A stretch of DNA of 64,000 nt from Anaeramoeba flamelloides (taxonomy: Eukaryota; Metamonada; Anaeramoebidae), in the NCBI GenBank assembly GCA_027625915.1, contig JANTQA010000070.1, positions 7,383,001-7,447,000 of the forward strand, written 5' to 3'. The translations under genes and the position numbers were made by a program. Below are positions 36,191 through 46,712 of this stretch, in pieces. Each line of letters opens with the position of its first letter. Within the stretch, counting starts at the first letter, position 1. The notes under the pieces are model-generated. The model was not told where the DNA came from. It saw nothing but the letters and a program-made list of their open reading frames with translations, and did not search any database.

Positions 36191-36568
36191 CAGTCAATTC
36201 CGCTTTTAAAACACAAACTTTCAATGAAATTTAATGCAGAATAAAAATCTATAAATAGGGTACAAAATTTAAATTCTCATAAAATAATATATATAATTTT
36301 TAAAACAATTTCAAAAAATGTGTCTTAAGGGACAAGCTTCTATTATTTTTTTTCTATTGACCAATTTCTAAAGAAGGATTCCCTATCTAGAATTATGTTT
36401 AATATAGAAAATAAACATGTTTTTCAAATCAAAGTTATTGATAAAAAATTTTCACACACTCTGTTAAATTTAGGTAAAAAAATTTAATTAGGATTAGTCC
36501 CTTAATTTAAGATTTTTGTGTGTCTTAAATTTCATTGAAAGGTTGTGTTTTAAAAGCGAAACCGACTT
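36191..36568. mobile_element. TA-flanked MITE, copy 3, carrying a nested element
   Basis: The CAGTCAG-family arms (CAGTCAATTCCGCTTTTAAA at left, TTTTAAAAGCGAAACCGACT at right) are here 378 bp apart instead of about 196, because a second element of 173 bp sits inside at 36329-36501. TA precedes the left end. The right end has lost a base or drifted. The copy appears older than copies 1 and 4. Confidence 0.78.
36329..36501. mobile_element. TTAA-flanked MITE nested in the CAGTCAG MITE
   Basis: Begins GGGACAAGCTTCT and ends GGATTAGTCCC, with TTAA directly on both sides (36325-36328 and 36502-36505). Removing one TTAA and the insert restores the expected host MITE sequence (TGTGTCTTAA…TTTTTGTGTGTCTTAAAT). 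This proves insertion with TTAA duplication, a mark of piggyBac-type transposition, although the tips (GGGAC) are not the classical piggyBac CCC tips. Non-coding. Confidence 0.75.
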
Positions 36569-36569
36569 A

Positions 36570-37419
36570 TAGTTCGAAATTTGAATTCAATTTGTTAAAA
36601 TAGGATTTTTAGTGTACACCAAAAAAGTGACCATGTGTTTTTGTTTTACATTCAATTACAACAGAGTTTCATTTTTGAATTCTACTTTGCAGACTCTGAT
36701 CCTTTCAACACTGAGAGACAAATAATTAATAACTTATATGATATTTTACTTTTAGTGATATTTTTATACTGGTATTTGAACAATAAATCCGAAAAAAATT
36801 TCACTTAATCTTCGTTTTCTATTTTTTTAATAAATGGGACTAACTTACAAAGAAAGAGATTGTAAATTGTGATCTCTATTTTATTTGTTTGGCACCTTTT
36901 TTATTTCGGTTTGATTTTTTGGGTGATCTATTGAATACTAAATTAAACTAAGAATGTGATATTGAAAAATAAATAATAATCAACCTAAATTTTATCCCAT
37001 TTGAATTACAAATACCAGTAAATCTAAATCTCAACATCCAAAAATTGTGAAAATACAATATTTACATTATTTTATCGCAATTATCGAAATTTATTTAAGT
37101 TTCTGTGATTTCTTTTCTTTTTTAAATTTTTATTTTATTCATTTGCTAAATTACAAAAAATTATTTTTTCTCTCTTGTGATGTAAGAGAAATTGAAAATT
37201 TTCTCTTATTCCGTATCTGAACTTAAAATATTTCTATTTGGATTTGATAGAAATTCAATTTTCTATTTCATAAAAGACAATGCTAAAGAAAAAACTTTAT
37301 CAAATGTGTCAGACAAATACCTTTCACTGTCTGAAAGGAACAGTTGTGGAATTATCAACAAGAAATGGGAGACTTCATTTTTTTGTTTTTGTTTATTTCC
37401 TTCTTAATCGATAAAAAAA
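36570..37419. promoter_or_regulatory. upstream region of LTN1
   Basis: About 850 bases before the LTN1 ATG with no repeat recognised. The T-rich leader directly upstream of the start (TTAATCGATAAAAAAA) is the likely 5' untranslated region. No factor site was identified. Confidence 0.35.
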
Positions 37420-39301
37420 ATGTCTATTGTCAACAGATTTCATATCCCACCTGAAATTGGACAAATTGTCTCACCACAATTTTTGTTGGCATTAAAAAAA
37501 ATCTTAAAGAAGCACCCAAAAACAAAGCAACAAGGTTTACAAGAATTTACAAAAATCATCAAGAAAATTGATCCAGAAATTTTGGAGCCTGTTCTACCAA
37601 CTGTTTCCGATATCTTAAAGATGGTAGTTTATACCACAACGTCACCCTTGTTATTAGTTTCTTTGGTTGATGGGATCTCAACGTTAGTGGATGTCGCCAA
37701 AAAATTAATTATCGACTATTTAGGGGATTTATTTCCTGTTTGGTGGTGTTTGCAGTGTGACACTTCTCAAGAAGTCAGTAAAATCGCAAAGAATAGTTTA
37801 AATTTGATCTTTTCAAATGAAAAAAAATTGAAGAATTTATTTAAATTATGCTCCAAAAAATTAATCCAATTTATCACTACAAATCTTCAAAAAAGCAAGA
37901 TGTTAACAGGCACTTCACAAGGCAATTTAGTAATTATCAACGAAAGGTTGAAAACGATTTCAATTGGAGGGTTCATGCTATTGATTAGCTTTTATAATGG
38001 GGAATTACGAAATTCTGAAAATTTCCAACATTTAATTAAGGTCATTCTCGACTTGGCTTCAAATACAACATCAAAGCCGATTTGTTTAAAAGTTTTTTCC
38101 TTATTGCACAATTTGATGGTTTACCAACACAATTCAATTTTAAATAACAAGATATTCCCGAGAGTTGTTTCCTTTTCATTTTCAATGTTTTCGATTCATA
38201 ATTATTGTTATCTTGACGGCTGGCCATTGGTTTTTTTATTATTTGAAAAAGAATTAGAGAACCACCCATTATTAAAACACAAGAAAAAGAATTTAAAATT
38301 TGAAAAAGAAAAGGAAAAGGAAAAGGAAAAAGAAAAAGAAATTCAAAAAGAAAAAGAAAAGGAAAAGGAAAAAGAAAAGGAAACAGAAAAAGAAAAAGTA
38401 AAAAGAAAAAAGAAAAAGAAAACTAATACCAATACCAATACCAATAAAATAAAAGAAATTAACGAAAAATTAAATTCGATCTGGGAAAAAATTGACTTTG
38501 AATTAGAATTTTTTAATCCATTTTGCTCTTTTTTAGAAAACATCCAAATTCATTTCAAAGAAACTTTTAATTGGTTTCAATCAGGATTTATTGAATTAAT
38601 CCCAAAAAACTTATTAATTGAATATAATGTATATTTCAATATCTCAAAAAAATTGCTTAATGGGATTCTTTCTTGTAGAGAAATACTGAACCAAAAATCA
38701 AAGCAGTATTTGAATCGAGGATTGGGTATTCTGAAAAATTTAATTGAAAATATCGAAACAAAAGAAAAAGTTATCAAAATCTTATATGATATTTTACCTT
38801 TAGTGATATTTGAAAATCCAAATGATCAAATTGCATCTTGGGTTGGATCAATGTTTGTAAATTTTCAAAATAGCAATAAAAACATGAAACAACTCATGAA
38901 GAAAGCATTTCTTTCAAACATTCGAAATATTAAAAACATTAAAAAATTCTCCACATTTATAAAGTCTTTTTTTGGATTTTGGGGACAATTAAATAATGCA
39001 AATTCAAATAAAAGTAATAATAAAAGTGAAGTCGTTAATAAAAAAAGTTCACAAGATAATATTTTGGGTTATGCTTCAGATATTTTATGGTATTATATTA
39101 AAAATGTAAAAAACGATAGAAAAAGAAATGAAATTCTTAAAAATATTCCACGAGACATTCCAGAAATTGTTTCAAAAGGTGCTTTACCTTTAAATCAGAT
39201 TCTATTCAAAATTTGGAAATCTCGTGATATCAAACAAATTATTGAATTTTTAAAAAGCTGTAGAGGTTTTTCATTTTTAATTATTAAGAATCAAAAAACA
39301 A

Positions 39302-39336
<35 letters not shown>

Positions 39337-42300
39337 CACGATGATCATGATCTTAAATTGGAAAACAAATTAATAAATAAAATTTTAATATATTCTATTT
39401 ATAATATTACAGAACATAATTTAACTACTTATTTAAAACTGTGGGAGTTATTATTACAAAAGGATTTTTTTATTTCTAAAAAAATATTTCAATTATTATT
39501 TAATTTTTATAATGATTGGAAATTATTTTATCAAGATAATATAAACCTTGTTCAAGATCAAGAAAATATAAACAAAATTAAGGATAAAAATAATTTTAAT
39601 AAAGAATTGAATAAAAATAAGAATAAGAATAATTACGAAGAAAAAGAATATGATTACTCTGAAGATGAAGAAGAAGAAGAAGAAGAGGAAGAGGAAGAAG
39701 TAGAGGAAGAAGTAGAGGAAGAAGTAGAGGAAGAGGAAGAGGAAGAGGAAGAGGAAGAGGAAGAGGAAGAAGAAGGGGAAGAGGAGGAGGAAGACGAAGA
39801 AGAAGAAGACGAAGAAGACGAAGAGGAAGACGAAGAAGATTACTATAATGATAATAAAGAAGAAGTTAACAATCAAGAATACGAAGATTATGTTTACTCC
39901 GATGAGGAGGAAGAGGAAGACGAAGAGGAGGAAGAAGACGAAGACGAAGAAGAAGAGGATTACTATCATGATGGACAAGAAGATTATTACGAGGGGGGAG
40001 AGGAGGACGAAGAAGGCTATGAAGAAGGTAATAACTATGAGAAAGTGGAGGATGAAGAAAAAACATTTAATCAAGATACAAAACACAAATATAATTATGA
40101 AAATAAAAATAAAAATAATATATACCAAAAAATTAAAAGTGGGGAAATATTCATTCAAAAAGAAATCATAATCGAAAATGAGACAAAAAATAATTCTGAA
40201 CATAAAAAAATTAAATCCAAATGGTTATCATTATTACCATTTTTCATTGTTAATTCAAATATTGGACTCAAAAATCAACAAATAGAAAGTTTGAGTGAAA
40301 AAATACTCTTAAAAGTATTCCAATCTTGTGAATTTATAAATGATCATTTACAAGAAAATAAACCCGAGTATATCTGGTTTTATGAAATTTCAAAGGAAAG
40401 CACCAGTTATAAATGGGAAAATTTTATGACTATCTTATGGGAAAAAAACAATTCCGAAGTTTCAATTAATTTAGAAAGAATTGTATTAGATTTTAAACTT
40501 AATAATCAAGAAATTAATAATTTATTAAGGGGTATCTTAAAAATGGATTTAGACAAAGATTTAATTTATGAAATATTTTTTGATCTTGGTGATGTAATTG
40601 GTTCAAAAAAAATATATTCTGAGCCTAATGTTATTATTGAATTATTTTTGATATTTTTTAAATCCATACCAAAAAATCAAAAATTATTTTATATTTTGAA
40701 TCCCAATTTGATCAAGTTGCCTTTATTTTACCCCGCTGATCTTTTTCCAGTTTTTAAAGCCAATGAAAAATTATCAAAATTATTTTTAGAATTAATTTTT
40801 AATTTTTCATTAATTAAAGGCAAAAATTATATTCTAATTTTTTCCTTGTTTCTGAACAATGAAAATTTAATTTTCGGTAATAATTTTTTTGATTATTTTT
40901 CTGTAAATAATTTGAACAACAATTTCAAATTTTCAAATCAAAACCATTTACTTATTCTAAGAATATTATTTGAAAAAATCAAAACGATAAAAAATATCCC
41001 AAAACAAATGAAAAAGTTTCAAAATACATTGATGGAAAAGTGTATGGCCACTTTAGAATCAATTTTAATAAATTATGATCACAATAAGAACAATAATAAT
41101 AATAATAAGAATAAGAATAAGAATAACAATAATAACAATAACAACAATAATAATAATAAAGAAAAAGATGGTGATGATGAATTAAATTTTGAGCAATGTT
41201 TAGAATATTTAATTTCAATAAAATCAAAATTGTTTATAAAACAAATCTTTGAATTAAATAATATTTATAAAATTGGTTTGAATAATCAATCTTTTCGTAA
41301 TTGGAATCTTTTTTTAGAGATTAGTGAAAAGCAACAACAAAAATTAATTATTAAAAATTATATTAAATATATAATTCATAAAAATAAAAAAAAGAAACTT
41401 GACAACACTAGCATAAAAGCGTTTGATAATTATCAAAATAATGACTTGGGTATTTCTGATGACGATGACAATGAAGAAGAATATTCGTTAATCCTCAATA
41501 ATAAGATATGTAACTATTATTTGAATGACGTATTTGTATTACCACCAAAAATATTATATAAATATTTTCTCAATTCTATTAATAAATCAGATCTTTATCT
41601 AGAATCGACCTTATTAATTACATCAAAGGTCATTGAAGAGTGCAAAATAAATAATAAGAAACAAATTAATCAATTATTACAAATGATTAAAAGTAAAAAA
41701 AACAAAACTCTTCAATTCATTGCTTTTCAATTATTACAAAAATCAAATGTTTCATTAAATGATTTATTAAATTGGTGGGGCAACAACTATCAAATTGAGG
41801 ATTTAAATAAAAATTTAAATCGGTATTTATTTATTTGGATATTAATATTGGTCGAAATTAATGATGAAATCAACCAAAAAATAAAAGATGTGCAAAAAAG
41901 ATCGAGCTTAATCTCCAATTTATTGAATCAAAAAAACATATATCACTTTTTCCAGAGATTATTTTATTTACTTGACTATTCAATATTTGTTAATGAAATG
42001 GTAAATGATCATCAAGAATTCGCGAAATGGGGCAGGTCACAATTAATTTCATATACGATCTATAAAACAATTTTTTTTCTTCCTGGATATTTTAAAAATT
42101 GGTTTTCTTTTGCACGTTTCGATAACCAAGATAAAAGGCAATCAATCAGAAATTATATTTCAAAGTTTATCGGCCCAATATACATAAAGAACCAGTTCAA
42201 GAAAATAGAGAAAAAGAGAGATGAACTTCCAGTGGATATTGTTATGAAGAAGGAAGATGGATTACTTTATGTAAAATCATTAATTGACGAATATCCCATA

Positions 42301-42675
42301 ACGGTTATTTTTGCAATACCAAAGGTTTATCCAATTGACTCCATTTCAGTTAATTTTTTGAAAACTCCTTCCTTCGATAAAAAGGATATTTTCCGAATTC
42401 AAAAAAGGATATTGAAAATATATTCTAAAAACGGGAATAATGTAATATTAGGAATCAAATTTTGGATAAAAACTCTTAAAAAGCATTTTGATGGAATCGA
42501 ACCTTGCCCAATCTGTTTAAATATATTAGAAACAAATTCCCATAACCTTCCCCAAATACCTTGTAAACAATGCGTCGGAAAATTCCACTATACTTGTTTG
42601 AATAAATGGTTTAAATCCAATACAAAAAAAGTGAAAGATTGTCCTTTATGCCGTGCTGAATTTGATGTCTATTAA
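37420..42675 (+). CDS. LTN1: listerin, E3 ubiquitin ligase of ribosome quality control
   Basis: A single exon of 1,751 residues, close to human listerin (about 1,770). Listerin binds stalled 60S subunits with NEMF/Rqc2 and ubiquitinates the trapped nascent chain. The C-terminal RING has CPIC, CKQC, FHYTC and CPLC, with zinc ligands Cys1696, Cys1699, Cys1715, Cys1718, His1723, Cys1726, Cys1741 and Cys1744, ending at residue 1751; the LNKWF block and spacing match listerins specifically. The N-terminal part (LKKILKKHPKTKQQGLQEFT, then FPVWWCLQCDTSQEV) matches the conserved N-domain, and the middle is HEAT-like. Low-complexity insertions are KEKE (294-334), polyD (~628-642), a very long acidic tract (~747-880) and polyN (~1224-1247). 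They lie between helical repeats and probably form exposed loops. The start is the first ATG after the T-rich leader. Confidence 0.95.
39660..40060 (+). repeat. acidic (Glu/Asp) low-complexity tract in LTN1
   Basis: About 130 residues, mostly Glu with Asp and Tyr, coded by GAA/GAG/GAC mixtures with short internal repeats (EEEVEEEVEEE and EEDEEEDEEDYY). It is in frame and the protein continues normally beyond it. Confidence 0.9.
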
Positions 42676-42954
42676 TATCTTAATATATTATCATATATAT
42701 ATATATATATATATATTCTTTTTGTTTACGAACCAGAATAATGGAACCCTAGAAGACTATTTTTTTTTTCATTTTTTTTTTTTTTTCATAATATTCCAAT
42801 AACTGGTTCGTTTCGAATTTTATTATTTCCAAGATATAATTAAATTATCGTTTTTTTTTTTTTTTTTGATTGTTTATCATCTATTAAAATACATGTTTTT
42901 GTAATAATAATTAAAATAATAATAGCAATAAGTAATATTCTTGTTGATAAATTT
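42676..42954. other. LTN1 3' flank with simple repeats
   Basis: A (TA)n run at about 42694-42716 and T-tracts follow the LTN1 stop. No gene. Confidence 0.4.
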
Positions 42955-43145
42955 TAGGCCTTTGAAGTCACTATTCCAGAAATTTATAAAAAGTTAACAA
43001 TTATTATTAATAAAATTATCCAAGAATTCGGAATGAACTCAAATATTGATAAAACTTTAAAATTAAAATAATTATTTGAAATAAAATCTTTAGGAATTTG
43101 GATTGAAAAAGAGAAAAGTTTGCAAAATAAACTTTAAAAAAAAAG
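42955..43145 (+). mobile_element. LINE fragment, copy C part 1
   Basis: The reading IYKKLTIIINKIIQEFGMNS, then SLGIWIEKEKS, matches the block just after the YADD motif in copy B ([19 protein letters not shown] and LGIWLEKK). It is broken by stops. The RT core upstream is missing, and the next LINE block reappears only at 43900, after the dispersed repeat R2. Confidence 0.65.
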
Positions 43146-43269
43146 TAAAAGATAATTTAAAAAAATAAAACTTTATTTTTTGCCAAATAATTAGTCGGTA
43201 GAGTAAAATTACAAATGTTGAAATAAATATAAACTCTTTTTAAGTCAAAGGGACCCAGTTTTATAAGAG

Positions 43270-43830
43270 AAATAGAATATATTCTATGGGTTTAATTCAT
43301 TATTCTTCTGAAAATTAATTTTTAATTTGAAAAGCTGATCATTTTTTCTAATTTACAAATGATTTTTTTTTAATTTACTTTTTACTTTTCTTTCTGTTCA
43401 TCTTTTTACTTTTTACTTTTTTTTTTTTAATGTTAATTTGAAAACAAAAGGTTTGAAACTTCAAATTAAGATACACAAAAGTGAGGCTCTGTATTTTCTT
43501 TTAACATTCATACATTTACAATTAAAAAAATCTTATTCTCAACAATTTTAAATTTACTAGAAGAAATTGAGAAACTGTACACAAGAGTTATCAATGAATT
43601 GACCAAAAAAATTTTCTAAAGATTTTATACTTTTTAAAAAAATTATGGTTTGTTCAGTTATGTCATTTCATGAATCTCAACTTTAAACTGATGTTTATTA
43701 TTTCTCTTGCATTTATAAACAATTGTAATTTGGTTGTTTCTTAAAAAAAAAGTGAATTTTTCATTTTTTGGAGTCCACCTTTTAGTCAAATGGAGTCTAT
43801 ATTAACTAATAATTGTTTGAATTTGTTATA
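43270..43830. repeat. dispersed repeat R2, copy 2, inside a LINE relic
   Basis: Matches 7430-7975 in the same direction with the same order of blocks (GTTTAATTCATTATTCTT, GTTTGAAACTTCAAATTAA, TTTACAATTAAAAAAATCTT, AAAAGTGAATTTTTCATTTT). It lies between two LINE blocks that are close together in copy B, so it probably inserted into the LINE. Borders are approximate. Confidence 0.55.
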
Positions 43831-43899
43831 TTTTATCTAACTCAAAAAATATTTTTCCTCTTAGATATTTGGATAATTAAAAAAGTTACAAAATATATG

Positions 43900-44200
43900 T
43901 TAAAAAAATCAAATTCTCACAAGAATTATCCATAAAGCTGAAGAATAAAATTAGACCAATGTAAGAATTTCAGTTAATAAAAGAAGTGATAAACTCGAAA
44001 AGAAATTTGAAATTCTGTGTTTTGAATATACGAAAAGAAAAAAAAAGAATTTTCCAAAAAAACGAATATAAAAACACTTGATTCGAGAAATAGAATTTTT
44101 TAAATTATTAGATATAAATCTAAATCAATTCAGAGAAAATTAAATATATAATAGGTTTGATGGAAGGATCAAGAATATGTTAAAACAATATTAATTATAT
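43900..44200 (+). mobile_element. LINE fragment, copy C part 2
   Basis: Matches copy A at 18575-18830: AAGAATTATCCATAAAGCTG followed by AAGAATAAAATTAGACCAA (RIIHKAEE.IRP), then blocks equal to the FKLLELNLNQFREN and WKGQEYLK regions. Heavily broken. The Cys/His knuckle and A-tail are not seen. Confidence 0.6.
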
Positions 44201-45745
44201 AAATTTCTTTTTATTAATTGTAAATAGTTTAATTATAAGTAGTATTGCTGTCATAATAATAATAATAATAATCAAATCAAAAATCTCATAAGAATATGAA
44301 CTGTAAGTTGAGAATTTTTTATTTGAATAAGGCTTTCAAAAAAAAAATCAATTCAATTATTTTTTTTTGTATAGAAGTATACAAATATTAAAATTGATGA
44401 ATTTACTCTGTTAATGTTTTTTAGATGAAAAAAAACAAGTATTCTAATACCAAAAATTGATGGGTGGGTTATATTTAGTACCAATTTATAGTATAAAATT
44501 TGAAAAAGTAATAAATCCAGAAACAAAAAGAAATAAAGTACAAAAATACCAAGACGGGAATATAAGTGTATAAAAAAAAATCCCAAGAATTGTGATTTAA
44601 TAAGGAATTTGATTTGTGCTTTAATTTTTTTCGAGGTTTATTCCTTAAAGAAGATGATGGAGGTATTATTTTTTCTGTTTTTTTTTATGTAAACAGATAT
44701 AATTTGATAATTTGGAAAATATCAACAACTTAGTTTATTGAATTTGATCTTTAATTGGTAAACACATTTTTTTGGAAAATTTATATTGGAACTTTTTGTT
44801 CATAAAAATCTTTTAGAAAATAATAAAGAAGACAAAATATGAAATTTTTCTGCATATGAATTCTACAGTTCACTATGCAATTAAAAACAAGTAAACTATA
44901 TATTAACTGTTTAATTTGTTATTTTATAAGTGAGGTAGAATAATAATGAGAAATCCAAACAAATGAAAAATATTTTGTTAAATTTGATTGTTTTTATAAA
45001 TGTATATAACTCTGCTTTCTCAAGATTGGACAGTAAAGACTATTTGAAATTACAACTGATTTTGCAAAGTTTTTTTTTACATTTAAATATATAAAAGTAT
45101 CTCATGAAACTAAGAGAAAATTTAAAAAACAAATCAAAATAAAAGATTTTCGACATTTTTTGAATTTATTTCTCAAAAAAATACAATATTTAGGCAAAAT
45201 TATAATTTCATACTGTAATATTTTTAATTATTTTGATACGAATACAAAAAAACCAAAATTTATATAAAAAATTTAAAATAAAGCTTTTACAGATTACTTT
45301 TTCTTAATGATAACTTTGAAATTATGTTTTTAAACATTTTGTTATAATCTTTAAATAATTTTTTATTAAGTTTGGTAGTTTTTTAAAGTTCATAAAAAAT
45401 CGTACTTGGTGGTGGATCTATTTATAAATTGAGTTTTTCAAATTAAACTAAATATTAATACTCATTTAATCAATAACTATTATATTTGTTTCATAATATG
45501 TTGATTAAAATATTTCTAAAAAATGAAAAAAAAAAAAATACACTTTTTTAGGTGAAAACAAAACATAATCAATTTCATAAAAAATTGGGCAATTTAAACT
45601 AAAATTCAAAAATTTTAACACAATTTAACAAGTTCAACTAATCAAAATAATAGAATTTTATACAAATTGGAAACTTTTGATTTTACTAAAATAGGAAAAT
45701 CATTTTTTCATCTTTTAGTTTTTTCTTTTATTTTCATTTTTTGAA
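44201..45745. other. intergenic, nothing recognised
   Basis: AT-rich, with short (AAT)n at about 44256-44270. A stretch near 44600-44625 (TTTGTGCTTTAATTTTTTTC) resembles one arm of the CAGTCAG MITE without its partner. No coding sequence supported. Confidence 0.35.
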
Positions 45746-46043
45746 TTACAGAACCTCTTTCAGTGGATCAAAATTTTCTTTAACAGTTGATATTATGTTA
45801 AAGTTGAATTGTTCCAAATCCAAGAACTTAAATAAAATTAGTTGGTAGTATCTAACGATTTGATCGATCAATATCCCTAATAGAATTGAAAGAAATTGAA
45901 TAATAAATTTTTTTGGTTTTTCCCACTTCCAAAATTTATCACAAACCAATAATTTATTTTTATTAATAAGTAATGATTCTTTGTTTTGGGAGTATTGTAA
46001 TTTTGAAACAATTTTTAACATTTCAATTAGACGAATGATTCTA
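45746..46043 (-). CDS. possible terminal exon or short ORF, unknown
   Basis: An open frame ending in TAA at 45746. It could start at the ATG at 46021 (MLKIVSKLQYSQNKESLLIN, 91 residues) or continue from an acceptor-like TGCTTAATTAG just upstream. It reads DKFWKWEKPKKFIIQFLS, ILLGILIDQIVRYYQLILF, then KENFDPLKEVL. The composition looks protein-like and helical with two hydrophobic stretches. A peroxisomal PEX11-like tail was considered but the match is too weak to claim. It lies just downstream of the PAS/coiled-coil gene on the same strand, separated by a dispersed repeat. Confidence 0.3.
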
Positions 46044-46149
46044 ATTAAGCATTTCACGGAGAATTACTTAAATGTGATTTTTTATTTCAAAAATTGTAAT
46101 TTGGTGTGTTAAAAATTTTGAATTGTTGTTTAGTAATGGCATACAATTT

Positions 46150-46500
46150 ATGAAATATTAAAATACAGTTGTAAGTGTTCTATTCTAGTGGAAATTTTTT
46201 TACGATACTAAATCTCTTAGAAAAAGTTTTGTTTTAATCAAACAGAAACAATACTAGCTAATTTTCACCCCTAAAAAAATCATATAAAATCTCCAATTAG
46301 AAAATTATATATATATATATATTATACAAAAATATCACACAAATTGAATTATTAGTAATCAAGAACAAATAAATGCTTGTTAGTAATTTTGTATCTTTAA
46401 ATAGTTTTATGTGGATACATTTTTATAAAGATATTTTAAAATAGCTTTGTACCACTTTTTTGGAAATAGATCAAAAAAAGAAAAAAAAAAAGTTAGAATT
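46150..46500 (+). repeat. dispersed repeat R3, copy 1
   Basis: Matches 63375-63800 in direct orientation. Shared blocks in order: AATACAGTTRTAAGT, CTCTTAGAAAAA/CTCTTTGGAAAA, AATCTCCAATT, CATATAAAAT, AAATAGTTTT, AAAGATATWTTAWAA, and CACTYTTTTGGAAATA. Non-coding. Confidence 0.55.
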
Positions 46501-46712
46501 AATTTAAAAATGAAATTTATAACATGTTATAAAAGTATTATAAATAAATTTTTATAAAATTATTGAAATATTTCAGAGAATTTTGTTTTAAAGATATTTT
46601 AGAGGTATTATAGAAAAAAATTTTTTTTTAGGATATTAATAAATAATTCGATTCAGAATGTTTCTTTTCTATTAGAAAAGACAATATTATTCAGAAAGAA
46701 GTCAGATATTAA

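Noticed and set aside
39523-40203. Long minus-strand open frame opposite LTN1, rich in Phe, Leu and Ile
   Set aside because: It is the antisense of the acidic tract. GAA/GAG repeats on one strand always leave TTC/CTC open on the other. No domain or start.
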